NCBI GenBank assembly: GCA_024500155.1
Contig: CM044858.1
Coordinates: 3,100,001 to 3,164,000 of the forward strand
DNA length: 64,000 nt
Direction of reading: 5' to 3'
Source: Chenopodium formosanum
Taxonomy: Eukaryota > Streptophyta > Magnoliopsida > Caryophyllales > Amaranthaceae
Shown: positions 1 through 13,048 of the stretch, piece after piece
Numbering within the stretch: the first letter of the stretch is position 1
Layout: the number at the start of each line of letters is the position of its first letter
Made by a program: the position numbers and the translations under genes
Notes under the pieces: model-generated
The model's database searches: none
What the model saw: only the letters and a program-made list of their open reading frames with translations
What the model was told of the DNA's origin: nothing

Positions 1-3000
1 AATCTTCTTCTCCTCGATTTACAGAGGCGTACGATAAGGAAAGTGCAGCAGCGCACGTTAGAAGACTGCTCGACATTGTAGCATGCACAACGAGCTTCGG
101 ACCTTCTGCGAGCGTCAAAGAAGGGGCGAAAACTGAGGATGCTAAAAATGCGCGTGGTGTGCAGGATAAGACTTCGTCGTCGGCGAAGAAGTCCGGCAAT
201 AAGTCGAATTCCGGCAAACAATTGCCGGCGCCGGCGACGGAGGATTTCGCCGGAAAATCTTCAACGAAAGATGATGTTTCGATGATGATTGATGGTGAGG
301 GAGAGACGAATAATTCGTGCCCTAAGCTTGGTAGCTTTTACGAGTTCTTCTCTCTTGCTCATCTCTCTCCTCCTCTTCAATGTATGTATTGAATTTAGTT
401 TTATTTGTTTGATTTTTGGATGAAATGTGAAGAAAATGGTGAAATTTGATTTTGCGGTTGATTTATTTGATGATTTGTAGTTATACGAAGGGCTTCAAAG
501 CAGACTGATGATCAGGTTTTGGAGGATGATCATCTTTTTTTCATTGATGTAAGTTGATTTTTTTTTATTTTTCTAATTTTATTTTTAATTTTAAATGTTG
601 TTGTAATTATGCTCTTTTGATTTGTTTTTGAGTATTTGTTTGGATTTCGAAAAGAATTGGGAATTAATTTGATTTATTCACTGCTTTTGGATGTTTAGTG
701 ATGTATTATGTGTAACTTTGGATGATTATTTAGGTTTAAATGATGTCAGCTAGTTTAATTGGTATGATTACGTGAGAATGAGAGATGATGTATAATCTGT
801 TTGCGTTATTGCTCTTTGTAGCTAGCTATAAATTGCAAAATGTTGCGTTAACGAAATAGTGAGTTATTTATTGAAGGAATAGATTTGATAATTAGGATAA
901 GAAATGACACAGGGCCTGTTCTCTTACGTTGAAATTCAGTTCAGCTCCTAATTTCCTTCTCTTATAAAATATTCATTTCAGTTCAGCTGAGTTGAGTTTA
1001 GTTCAGCTCAGCTCAGCCGAGTTCAGTCAATGAGAACAAGCCCATATTTGAGATGTGGATCATTCTTTATGATTTAGCAGTGATTGTTGATTTTTATTGT
1101 ACATTGTACAATATTATGTTTTGGATTAATCATGGTCAATAATAAGGGTGACTGTTTCTTTTTGTTTATGTCTAATGGCAAATGAGAGTCTTAGTCTGTC
1201 TCATTGTTGTCCCTGGTTATAAGAGTTTCATATTGATATGGAATTTGTGCAGGTTAAGCTGTGCAATGGCAAGGTGGTTCTTGTTGAGGCTTGTAAGCGA
1301 GGTTTCATCAGTATCGGGAAGCATCGTGTTCTCAGTCACAACCTTGTTGATCTATTAAGACAACTAAGTAGAGCTTTTGATAATGTGAGTTACATGCTGT
1401 ACTTTTAACTGCTGAATTTGGACTCTGTTTCAAATAAGGAGTACCTTTTTTTTTCTACTCCTCTTTTCCGGGGGTTGTCTAAATGAAAGCTATAATTTGC
1501 AAGACTTGTTGACATATTTAAGGCATTTCTTGTCATAGTCTTTGTAGTACATGTGTACAATGCCAGAAGTAAGCATCTTTTTGCCTTATCATCCACCATG
1601 GATAATGTAGATGCCCTTTCCTCTTTGGAGCAACTTGCAATTTTCTGGGGACCTAAATTTGGTCGAAGAGCAAATTCATTATAAGGCTTATAACATTTTA
1701 ATATTTTCTTGCATTACAGTGGCATATTAACTATTCTGTTTCACTCGTTAAACATTTAATTATATTCTTATGGTGTTCCAACTTGCAGGCTTATGATGAG
1801 CTCATGAAAGCTTTCTCAGAGCGCAACAAGGTACTTTTTTTTTATCTTCTGTTGGTGTTTATCTCCAAGACTGAAGTTCCTTAAAAAAAAAAAAAATCCT
1901 GCTGATTTACAGTTTTACTGGCTGATTTACTTAAAATTTATTCTGTTTCTCTCAACTTTTGCAGTTTGGTAATCTGCCATATGGCTTCAGAGCCAATACA
2001 TGGCTCATTCCTCCATCTGCAACACATTCACTTTCGACATTTCCCCCTCTTCCTGTAGAGGATGATACTTGGGGTGGAAATGGTGGCGGTTGGGGAAGAG
2101 ATGGAAAAAGTGATCTGATACCTTGGGCAAATGAATTCCGTTATGTTGCATCAATGCCTTGTAAGACTCCTGAAGAGAGGCAATTACGGGATAGAAAGGC
2201 TTTTCTTATTCATAGCTTGTTCGTAGATGTAGCAATTTTTAGGGCAATTTCTACCTTGCAACATGTAATGGAGAAAATGAGGGTGACTAACTCAACTGTA
2301 AATGACGAGATTATTCATTCTGAGAAGGTTGGCGATTTGAACATTACTGTCGTGAAGGATGTTGCTCTTGCTAGCAGTAAGCTGGACACTAAAATTGATG
2401 GGCTTCGTGCCACCGGTTTGGATCAGAGGGCGCTAACGGAGAAGAACCTGCTGAAAGGAATCACGGCAGATGAGAATACTGCTGCTCATGTATGACAAAT
2501 TCACAGTTTTATGAGCTTGGATCTGTTGGCAAGCTGAGATAAGGTGCTAACTGAACTTTATGCTTTTGTTGCAGGATATCAGCAGTTTAGGCTCTGTAAA
2601 TCTGAGGTACGCTGGTTACATTGTCACAGTGAGGGTTGAAGTCAAAGAAGATGCATCAGTGGATTCATTGTCACCTAGCATAGAAGCTTTTGATCAGCCA
2701 GAAGGCGGTGCAAATGCACTCAATATTAACAGGTCACCATCTTTGACTTACTCACTCGAAAAATTGAGGTCAGCTGCTGCTGCTGCTGTGTGTCGGTGTT
2801 GGTGTTTGATGTGAATTCTAGACTAAGTTGCTTTATATGTATCCAGTCTTGATTACTGTGTGGCCGAGATGGGTTGAAAAACTTGAAATTAATTCGAAAA
2901 TATTCTAGCTCTCCTGTAAATGCCTCTCTGTTGCTGCTATGATAATTTACACTTTCTTGCCAAATATTCCTTGCAGTTTAAGACTGTTGCTTCATAAGGG

Positions 3001-6000
3001 AGCAGCAACAGACAATCACAAATGGGTAACTCAATCAGATCAGTCTGAGAGTCAAAAACTCAACACAGCTCAAGCTTTTGTGGAGAAATTATTGGATGAC
3101 AGTCTTGCCAAGCTTCAGGTAGAGAACACGAAGCAAGATAATTTTGTGAGATGGGAGCTAGGAGCATGTTGGATTCAACATCTTCAGGATCAAAAAAGTT
3201 CAGAGAAAGACAAGAAACCTTCTGCTACAAAGGCGAAGAATGAGATGAAGGTCGAGGGGTTGGGAACACCCCTTAGATCTCTCAAGAACAAGAAATCAGA
3301 AGGGAATTCTCAAGTACATTCTGATAAAGCACCTTCAAATTCAAGCAGTGCTGCTTCTGTGTCCTCTACTGAAGCACAGTCCAACACCAGTCCAAGTGAC
3401 AGTGAGCTTGCTCTCAAAAGTATCTTGTCAGACGCAGCTTTCAGTCGTTTAAAAGAATCAGATACAGGATTGCACCTGAAGGTAGTATTCCTTGGAACTC
3501 AGAAGAGGATACTTTATTTTTTTATTACGTGCTGAGTACTAGCTGATTTAATGCAAATGTTTTGGGTGCAGTCTTTGCAAGAACTAATTGACCTCTCCCA
3601 GAAATATTATGACGAAGTTGCTCTGCCTAAGCTGGTACTCTTTTTTTATTTTATTTTTTATTTTATTATTATTTTTTTTTATGAGATAAATTTTAAATTT
3701 CTCTGCTCAAAATACAATTCCTGCAATTTCTAGTATAACCATTTATGATGCACAGGTAGCAGATTTTGGCTCATTAGAACTCTCACCTGTGGATGGACGA
3801 ACACTTACTGATTTTATGCACACAAGAGGTCTCCGAATGAATTCGCTTGGACGTGTTGTAAGCAATCTTATCCAATCTGCCATGGCTCTTTGATAATTTA
3901 GTAATGAAATGAACTAGGATGACCAAGAAGAATATGTTACTGTAAAATCTCATTTAAACTTTTGAAGGATGGCAATTAACCTCAATTCAAAGAAATTGGG
4001 ATATTTGATAGGTAAATCTCTTAATGCAACTAATACGGAGATGTGGTAATGTGGTATACATTTGATTCTCTTTGACATTGACTATTAGCTTGGTGTAGGC
4101 AGTGAAACAGTAATGGCTGAGATCAAAAACTCCTGTAGTATCTACAATTTCTGGAAATTTGTATGTCAGTTATACACCTATGTTAGTAATGGTGTCCCTC
4201 AGGAAAAAAAAAAGCTAGAATTTGCAATTTCCTGGAAGTTGCATGTCAGTGTAACCACAATACACCTATGTTAGTGATTGGTGTAAGTATAAATTAGTGC
4301 GTAGAAGCTAAATGTTCGCTGCACTAAACCAAAATGATTATTTTTTCTAAAAGTAGAAGTCAACCTCTGCATTCAGGTAAGCTTGGCTGATACATTTTTT
4401 TTAAAATTTTGATCAGGTGAAGTTGTCGGAAAAGCTGTCTCATGTTCAGTCTCTCTGTATCCATGAGATGATTGTTCGAGCTTATAAGCACATTCTCCAA
4501 GCAGTGATTGCTTCTGTTGACACTGACGAGGTGGCTGTGACTGTTGCTTCAGCTTTAAATTTAATGCTGGGGGTTCCTGAGACTGGTGATTCAGAGAAAT
4601 CACACAATGTCCACTCCCTGGTATGGAGATGGCTGGAAATATTCTTGATGAAGCGATATGACTGGGATATCAATGGTTTTAACTTCAAAGATCTGAGGAA
4701 ATTCGCCATTTTACGTGGACTATGTCAAAAGGTAGGTAGTCATAATCTGAAGTGAAAATTTGTTGTTTAAAGACATGGTTGTTACTGTACTTGTTTATAC
4801 ACCTATCTGTATTAGGTCCAAGGGATTGGAAAATTAAACACCAGATTCAGGAAATGCCTGCCATGTTCTGGAAAGACTTTCTAAATGATAGTTTTTAATT
4901 AAGAAATTAAAGTGTTTACAGTCAGGAGACCAGGGGTAGCAAATTTTGTTGGAATGGTTGGGAGATGTTGAGTGTTGACTCTTGACTCAGTACAAAAGAG
5001 AGATATGGATCTAATACTAATGCAATTTCCTCTAGAAGAGCAAAAAACAATTGAGAATCCTTGGAATCCATGTCTGAATATTTATTAGGATTAGCTTGGG
5101 CTAGTGCTGGCTGTTTTTATTGACCGAATTTGCTGGTGTACTTCCCTTATTATGTTCCTCTTAGTTTAAGTGACTGTACACTTTGCTTATATTATGCTGG
5201 ATCCCATAGCAATAGGAAATAGGATCTGGTTTGATCTGTCCCGTAGGTAGGCTGGAAACCTTTCTGCATAGTTTCTTCGAATCCCAGAAACTGGAACAAG
5301 GTGATTTCTGGGCAAGGTTTATGTTATTCAATTATGTATCAAACAAAAGCTCTAACAGAAAATTCTACTTAATCTAGGCACTCATGACTTCAAATTTTCT
5401 TGCTATTTGCCTAGTGATCACAGTGAACTGTGAAGATTGATCATAGTGTGTTGTAATTATATACTTTACCATTTTCAGGTGGGTCTTGAATTAGTTCCAA
5501 GGGATTATGATATGAATTCTCCCAATCCCTTCCGTAAAACAGATATCGTTAGCTTGACACCTGTCCACAAGGTGAGAATTGAGATTTCCTTTTTGTGGAT
5601 TTCAAGCAGAGTAGTAAGAAAAATCCTCTTGTATGATGTCTGAGGCTGACGATTAAGTTATTTTTATGTAATTTACCTCCTGCAGCAAGCAGCATGTTCA
5701 TCTGCTGATGGCAGACAGCTTTTGGAGTCCTCAAAAACAGCTTTAGATAAAGGAAAGCTTGAAGATGCAGTTAATTATGGGACAAAGGTTTTTGACTTTT
5801 GATTTTGATGAGCTACCTTTTTTTGGACTTCTTCAAATAATACTATAAAATTTACTGTTACATGTTGCTTAAGATGCTTGCAATTTGCTGTGGGGGCTTT
5901 ACAGGCTTTAGCGAAGCTGGTAGCAGTTTGTGGTCCCTATCATCGGATGACTGCAGGTGCTTACAGTCTCCTTGCTGTGGTCTTGTATCATACTGGAGAT

Positions 6001-9000
6001 TTTAACCAGGTTAGTGTCAGATTTCAGTTTCATGACCTGACAGAAATAATATAATGCATCTCTTATACGAAGTACATGGTCATTTTATCATGTTCACTGC
6101 ATCCAAGCCATGTCCATTACTTTAATGACTTATTAAGACAATTGAATTGCAGGCTACAATCTATCAGCAAAAAGCTTTGGACATCAATGAGAGGGAATTG
6201 GGTCTCGATCATCCTGACACAATGAAAAGCTATGGAGATTTAGCTGTTTTCTATTACCGCCTTCAGCATACCGAATTGGCTCTTAAGTATGTTTTCATTT
6301 AGAAAATGTTGCTTTCTTATATATATTTCTAGTATTCCCTCCATTGTTTTTTATACCTACTAACTGTTGACTCTTGTTTCTGGGAGAAGTGAATGGATAT
6401 AAATTTTTTTTTCAAATATAGTAGGTGAGGTAGCAAAACTGGGTTAATGTAAGAATTGGTGTAAATATCGTTGGGATATAGCGTAAGATGGTAAAATGTG
6501 TTTGCGAAAGAAGAATTAAATAGAATTGCGTTCATAATAGAACAACACCCTTTGATGGAAAGAGGGTACCAAAATATATATTTTTTTAAAAACTGTTTTT
6601 TTTTTTATTTATTAATTTTTTTTTTTAATGTTTTTATAAAAATCATCATTTCCTGCTTTCATGTTTGGGTATGCCATTGCTAAAAGGTCGCATCTTGGTG
6701 AATTATTGATTTTATCTAAAAGACTTTTTCCATAAGATTGTGTTTGTGACTCAAAATACCCTCAATAAAGTTTTGATACACAAAACGCCTATTAAAGGTG
6801 CTATCAGTATAGTCAGTCATTAGTATGATCAATTAAAGGTACGTAGCCTGTTATCGGTTTTCTTTGGTATGGTCTCCTTATCAAGTTTTTCCTGTGAGAT
6901 AAATGAAATTAATGTTCTAGTCGTCAATGCTCTTCTGATTTGTCCTTTCAGGCTACCAATTTATTTTTCCCATGTCTTACCATGTGATAATGAGCATCTA
7001 ATTCAGTGGTTATTGTGCATCTGGTTTGGATTTTACGAGTCAAAAGTTAAATTAAAAGATCTGTTTTTGTCAACATGTTGTATGTTGATAAACATGTTAA
7101 TGAAGAGACCTTATGTATTTCTTGGGATTGAAGTGTCACCAGTCCTTGTGTAATTGAAATAAATGAATTAGTGCAAGATGCACTCTAAACATTGAAATTG
7201 AATGTATTCCCCAGGTATGTCAAGCGTGCATTGTATCTATTACATCTTACATGTGGTCCATCTCATCCTAACACCGCTGCCACATACATCAATGTGGCAA
7301 TGATGGAGGAAGGCCTCGGAAATGTGCATGTTGCTCTTAGATACCTCCACAAGGCTCTGAAGTGTAACCAAAGGTTACTCGGACCAGATCACATTCAGGT
7401 TTATTTCCTCTTTATCTTTCCTTATATTATTTTTCATTTCTAAGTAAATTACGTTGGTATATTCTGGAATCTGGTTCCATGTTCTGATATCTTGTAATCT
7501 TTTGGAATATAGTTATTTTGTTGTGAGCTAAACAGCTAGTATAACACATATCTAACATTCTCACTACAAGAAGAGAGAGGGTGGGGGTCTTTGGTCTTTA
7601 GCTTCAGTAGGTTTTTGTTCATTACATGCTTCAGTCTTGCACAAATGAGTCCAGCCCTTTCCGTTATTCCTTCATACCTTTGTCTTGCTTATCAGAAATG
7701 TTCCTTCTATAAAAGTTGAAGCAGCTTCTTTTGTTAAGTGCTTCTGTCATCTGTGGCAGACTAATAGAACATGGTAGTTAATATTTAAGATAGCTTTGGG
7801 TCTGTTACTGTCTCATTGAAGGTGCTTTTTTGTGGAAGATCTGTTTCTAATCTTTGATTAATAAAGGGATCATTTTTCCCCTTTTTTAAGTTTACTATGA
7901 TATGTTGCACAATTTGGGTGTTGTGTCTAACATGGTATTAAATCCTTCGACTTTCTAGATTTTATAAAATTTCATATGTGGCCACTATATATTTGGTTGT
8001 CATATATATCAAAGTGTAGTGTCAGAGGATCCGACACCTGACACCGTGTACAGCAGAGTGTAGGAGTAACATAATTACTATGTTATGATGGAGATCTTAA
8101 TAATGCCTTAGGCATCCTTTTACTGGAACCAAGTAGCCAACTACTATGATTAATTAATGTGATACGCATTATGCTATTGTCTCTTTCAAGGATATTCTGT
8201 CTTAATTTACTAGCAGATTTTCAGTTTCCTCCGTCCATCTTGCTCTTCCTTTATACTTCCTACAATTAGATTAACCAATATATATATATTTTTTCCAGAC
8301 AGCAGCAAGTTATCATGCCATAGCTATTGCACTTTCATTAATGGAAGCATATCCTTTAAGTGTTCAGCATGAGCAGACAACCCTGCAAATTCTTCGGGCT
8401 AAGCTAGGGCCTGATGATTTACGCACACAGGTATTTGACTCTTTCTTTTCCTATTGAAAATGAGGCTTGTAATGTTCACTGTTGCCATCACGAGGGCTGC
8501 AGACTCACAAGTAAAAAAGGGCATTTAAAGTTCTTTGGTGGATTTTTTTCCTCCATAGTGATGTTTTTTCTAAAAGTTAAAAAAAAAAAAAAGAAGAAGA
8601 GAGGTTCATATGCACAAGACTTTGGTAGAAGCCTTCTTTGTGTGTGTGATTTTGGTTATATTGAACTCTTTATGAATTTTTGTCTTAATCTAGAATCATG
8701 TTTGCATTTTACTCTGCAGGATGCTGCTGCTTGGCTCGAGTATTTTGAATCCAAGGCTTTTGAACAGCAAGAGGCTGCCAGAAATGGAACAAGGAAACCT
8801 GATGCATCTATAGCAAGCAAAGGTCATCTGAGGTATATATATGAGTATATTTATGAAGTTATTCCAAGTACCTTGTACTGCATGTAACTTTTGTCCACTA
8901 ATTTATTTGTTAATTTAGAGTGTTGCCTATATACCATGTATCTCCAAATTCGTTTTTTAGTAGACCAGATGTACGATGATAAATGTTCCAAACGTGGGTT

Positions 9001-12000
9001 TTCTGACGAACTGTTCATGAACATGGCTGTTAAAGCCTTAATTCAGATTTTAAGTGGGTCATTGTACTTATGAGTGTGGGCTCTCTTGCCATATGAATGA
9101 ATGCATGTGTTATGTATTATATGCTACCCTGTGACTCACACTAACCTTTGTTGCTTATTGCCAGTGTCTCAGACTTGCTTGACTACATAAATCCGAGTCC
9201 TGATTCGAAAGGGAGAAATTCAATGTCAGTCAAGAGAAAAAGCTATTTTGTGAAGGTATCTTAAGCTCTTTTTAGTCTCTTAGATATAATACATATTTTA
9301 CGTATGAGTGATATACTGATATGCTTTATTGCATTTATATTGATATGCAAATTAAAACAAGACTTGATTATATCTATAACAGTCCCAGTTGGTTTTGTAG
9401 TGTCCTTTTCTATTCTGAGAAATGAAAAAAAAAAAAAAGGTAAAAACTTCAATTCATCCATTGCAACTGGGATCTTAAACATGCAGTAGATAAGTAGAAT
9501 AGTCCTCTCATTACTTATGGCACACATCTCTAGAAAGTCACTAACCTAAGTAATGGGAATGCGAGCAGTGGTAACAGACTAGCAGAATATAATAAATGTT
9601 TTTTTTTTTTTCCACACACATGATATTTTTTTGTTGATAAATAGTTATATTTGTTTCTGGGATGTCCTTCGAATATGAAAATTTTCGCACCCAAGAAGCC
9701 ATTATTGTTAGTAACCAAAATAAGCTCGTTTCAGACTTTCTGATTTGAATTTTGAAGATGAATAGCTGCATGGAGTATCATTGCCTGTTTTCCATCTACC
9801 AAATATGAACATGTTCCTGGTTGCCATCCTTGCCATCTGGTCTGTGCAAGGTGTCTAGATTGTCTATGTGTCCTGTCATAAATCTCATTATTGGGTACAA
9901 GGGACTGGAAACATTGATGAAGAAATGAGTTTCACACTAGTGCTTGAATGTGCTTTTATATAATATTCATTTGTTTTTAGGCTCTCTCATTTATATTGTT
10001 TTTTTTATCTACAGGTCCAAGAGAAAGCTAACCAGGTTTCCAGCAAACCCACTCCCGAGGTGTCTTCTCCAAAGGACACAGATCCCCTTGTTTCAGAGGG
10101 TGATAATGAACCTGAAAGCATTAATGGTGAAGCTGAATCTGATGTTACTTCTGATGCAGAAAAATTGGCAGATGTCACTTCAGAGCCTGTTCAGCCTGTT
10201 GTGCCTGTGTCTGAACCTGCACAAGAGAAGCAGCCTACCTCTTCAAATAAAGTGTCACCTGAAACCAATATTGAAACTGAGGATGGGTGGCAGCCTGTCC
10301 AACGGCCAAGATCATCTGGGGGGCATGGTCGTCGTGTAAGACAGCGCCGGGCAACAATTGGCAAAGTATATGGTTATCAAAAGAAAGAAGTTGTTGAAAG
10401 TGATCCAGCCAGACTTAATAATTCTCTCCAAAATACTAACTATTACGTGTTGAAGAAACGTGCATTGTCACCTGCTAGTTACATGGATCAGCATATTGCT
10501 AAAAATGCTTCCCAAGTCAGCAAATTTGGGAGACGAATTGTCAAAGCTGTTACTTACAGGGTTAAGTCTGTGCCTTCCTCTGCCAAAGATGAATCTCGGG
10601 AGGTCTCTAGCAGAGAAAGTGAATCCGGACAAAGTCTTGAGAAACCCACAATAGTTAGGCTGGGGAAATCTCCTTCCTATAAGGATGTTGCAGTTGCACC
10701 TCCAGGGACAATTTCTAAACTGCACGCCAGTGTTCCCCAAAATGATAGTCCAAATGAAGGTGAGGTTACTGTAGAGAAATGTGAAGATGCTGTAAGCAGT
10801 GATTTTAGAGAAATTGTTGCCTCTGAAAAGGCAGATCTCGAGGTAGACAATGTTAAAGAGGTTAATGAATGTTCACTTCCAAATACCAAGGAGTCCTCGC
10901 CAGGACATCACGATATGGAACAAAGTCGATCAGCTGGTGCCATGGTGCCTTCTACTGGTGAAAAGTCTGAGAGTGATACCATTGACATCCATGAAGTGTT
11001 ACCTGAGAATGAGTCTGTAAGTAATGTGACTAAGAATTCAACGAGTGCTTCAAAAGATGTGAAGTTTGGGATGGACATAACTTGTTGCATTCAAACAGAG
11101 CATAATGTTGTAACTCTTCCCTTGCAAGGAGAGGAGCATTTGGAGGACAAACCCATGGTTGCAAATTTAAGTGATGCACCAGATATCCCCAGCAAGAAGT
11201 TGTCTGCTTCTGCTGCACCATTTAACCCATCACCAGCTATTGCGCGGTCTGCTCCCTTGCCTCTGAACATGAATCTTCCTTCTGCTCCAGGTGCTGTTCC
11301 AGCTGTAGGTCCTTGGCCTATGAACATGGCTCTCCACCCTGGACCTGCTCCAGTGATGCCAGCCGTTAATCCTTTGTCACCTCATCACCCGTACCCTTCT
11401 CCACCAACTACGCCAAATATTATACAACAGGTGCCGTTCATGTACCCTCCTTACAGTCAAGCTCAGCCTGTACCACCCAATAGCTTTCCTCCAAGTGGAA
11501 ATCATTTCCATCGCAATCATTATGTATGGCAGTGCAACATGAATCCCGGCACCGTTTGGCCTGGTTGCCGCCCAGTTGAGTTCTCTGTAATTCCACCTGT
11601 GGCTGAACCAATATGTGAACCTATATCAGAGCAAAAGGCTCAATCTCCAAGTTCTGAGGTTAACCAAGGTTTGGCACCTCTTCTGCCTGATGATATTGGT
11701 AGTGGTGAGGAGGCAAAGAAAGAAGTGGTGTTTTCCATGCCAGAGGTGGTTCATGATGCAGATAAATTGGCTTGGATTGATTTGGAGAAAGAGAAGCAGA
11801 AAGAGGATCCGACTTCTTGTGTGGATGTAAAGGGGACAGCGCCAGTGTGTAACGAGTCTGATGACATTCCCAAGGAAAAGTCTGAAGATATTGCTGAGGT
11901 TCCTAAATCTAATCATCGTGTGGAAGATGATGAAAGAACTTTCAGCATATTAATTCGAGGAAAAAGAAACCGTAAGCAAACTCTAAGAGTGCCATTAAGT

Positions 12001-12114
12001 TTGCTTAGAAGACCTCATTGTTCACAGTCATTTAAAATTGCATACAGCAGAGTTTTGCGAGACAGTGAAACTTCCAGGCCCTTGTCATCATGTGAAAGTA
12101 ATGTAGCAACATGA
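1..12114 (+). CDS. TSS: REDUCED CHLOROPLAST COVERAGE / TSS-type CLU-TPR protein, 5' end outside window
   Basis: The C-terminal ~1,772 codons are visible in 19 exons: 25-381, 481-548, 1253-1384, 1789-1830, 1965-2489, 2575-2732, 2977-3481, 3572-3634, 3756-3857, 4417-4731, 5479-5571, 5686-5787, 5905-6009, 6153-6286, 7215-7398, 8299-8430, 8720-8832, 9165-9255 and 10015-12114. The frame is continuous to TGA. The first exon is either preceded by the acceptor ttacag (19-24) or continues upstream in frame. The family marker [15 protein letters not shown] starts the visible part. The CLU-type core follows ([22 protein letters not shown], then [12 protein letters not shown]). Tetratricopeptide repeats lie in exons 12-16 ([38 protein letters not shown]). 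The last exon is long, disordered and Pro-rich, and ends in the family's basic block [18 protein letters not shown]. Arabidopsis REC proteins control the share of cell volume taken by chloroplasts and sit in cytosol and nucleus. Which paralogue this is (TSS/REC2 or REC3) is an inference. Confidence 0.9.
912..1043. mobile_element. Tourist-like MITE in TSS intron 2 (copy 1)
   Basis: A 132-bp insert bounded by imperfect inverted ends, GGGCCTGTTCTC and the complement of GAGAACAAGCCC. The interior is built of TTCAGTTCAGCTC words. The same interior and similar ends recur at 29514-29694 and 29840-30026. The GGGCCTGTT start resembles Tourist/PIF-Harbinger elements. No clear 3-bp target duplication is seen at this copy. 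Confidence 0.65.
6334..6570. mobile_element. Possible Stowaway-like MITE in TSS intron 14
   Basis: The left end reads TA then TTCCCTCCATTG, and the right end reads GGAAAGAGGG then TA. This matches the Stowaway pattern of CTCCCTCC-like ends with a TA target. The inverted ends pair only partly, so the call is tentative. The rest of the 928-bp intron (6287-7214) holds nothing else I recognise. Confidence 0.4.
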
Positions 12115-13048
12115 GGGACTAGCTAGTTTTCGCTGCAGTTTCAGGAAAAGGGCTATGGGAAAAAAAATATATGTTCCAATATGCAGTGTAGACGTCTCAG
12201 ATTACATCGAGCTTTACTGGTCCTTTATGTGCTATCACTGCTATTGAGCTCGAAGTGTCTTACGAGAGGTTAAAACTTAAAAGGTTAGTTCAAAGTCTAA
12301 ACTCACAATGTCATCCATTTACTTTCTTATTTTGGAGAACCAGTTTATTGCATTACTTCTTTTACATGCTGCATATTGCTGTGCTCTGATCACCGGATTT
12401 TGTTTGACTGCAGGTCTTTATTGGGAGACTTCTGTTTAGGTGTGAGGTGGCTTTTTTTACCCTCAAAAATGAAGAATGCTTGACAATGCGATGTATACTG
12501 AAGATAGAAATTCATAGATTTTGATTTGCAGAATGCACAAAAAAATTCGATTTTGGTTATTGCAAGGTTTTGATAGTGATTGATACAATTTTGTTCACCT
12601 GTGTATACTGACTGCTTCAGCTTTGTATTGACAAGGTATTGACATTTTGCTCTTCTCCCAGTCAACGAACCTGTTTTGTTCACTTCCCCTCTTTGTGACA
12701 TTATACCATGATATTAAAGTTGCATTGCATGAATAAAGTACAAGTATTTCTTCCTTCAGTTCATAATAGATGTTTGGTGTGCCTGTAAACACCCCTGTTT
12801 CATCTTTCGTTTTTCTTCGAATCATACTCTTACCAACATATTAGTGAAAGAAGAAATAAAAACAAAAAACTATGATATTTACACAACCACTTCAGTTTTT
12901 TTTCCTGTCATCCTAGTAACAAAATTCTGACGATTTAATCTTAATAAAAACCAAAATTGTGAGCGTAGTCTAGCTGGAGGCTGATGCAAATGCTCAGATG
13001 TGTACCAAACGCCCCTTCAAAACTAAAACAGAAAATCTTTTAGTGAAT
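12115..13048. other. Convergent intergenic region with the two 3' UTRs
   Basis: This lies between the TSS stop and the stop of the opposing cytochrome b561/DOMON gene. An AATAAA at 12733 is a plausible plus-strand polyadenylation signal, which would give TSS a 3' UTR of about 0.6 kb. No other gene is seen. Confidence 0.5.

Noticed and set aside
10468..11916. Antisense ORFs across the last TSS exon
   Set aside because: They are shadows of a long coding exon. The sense frame carries the family's conserved C-terminus.
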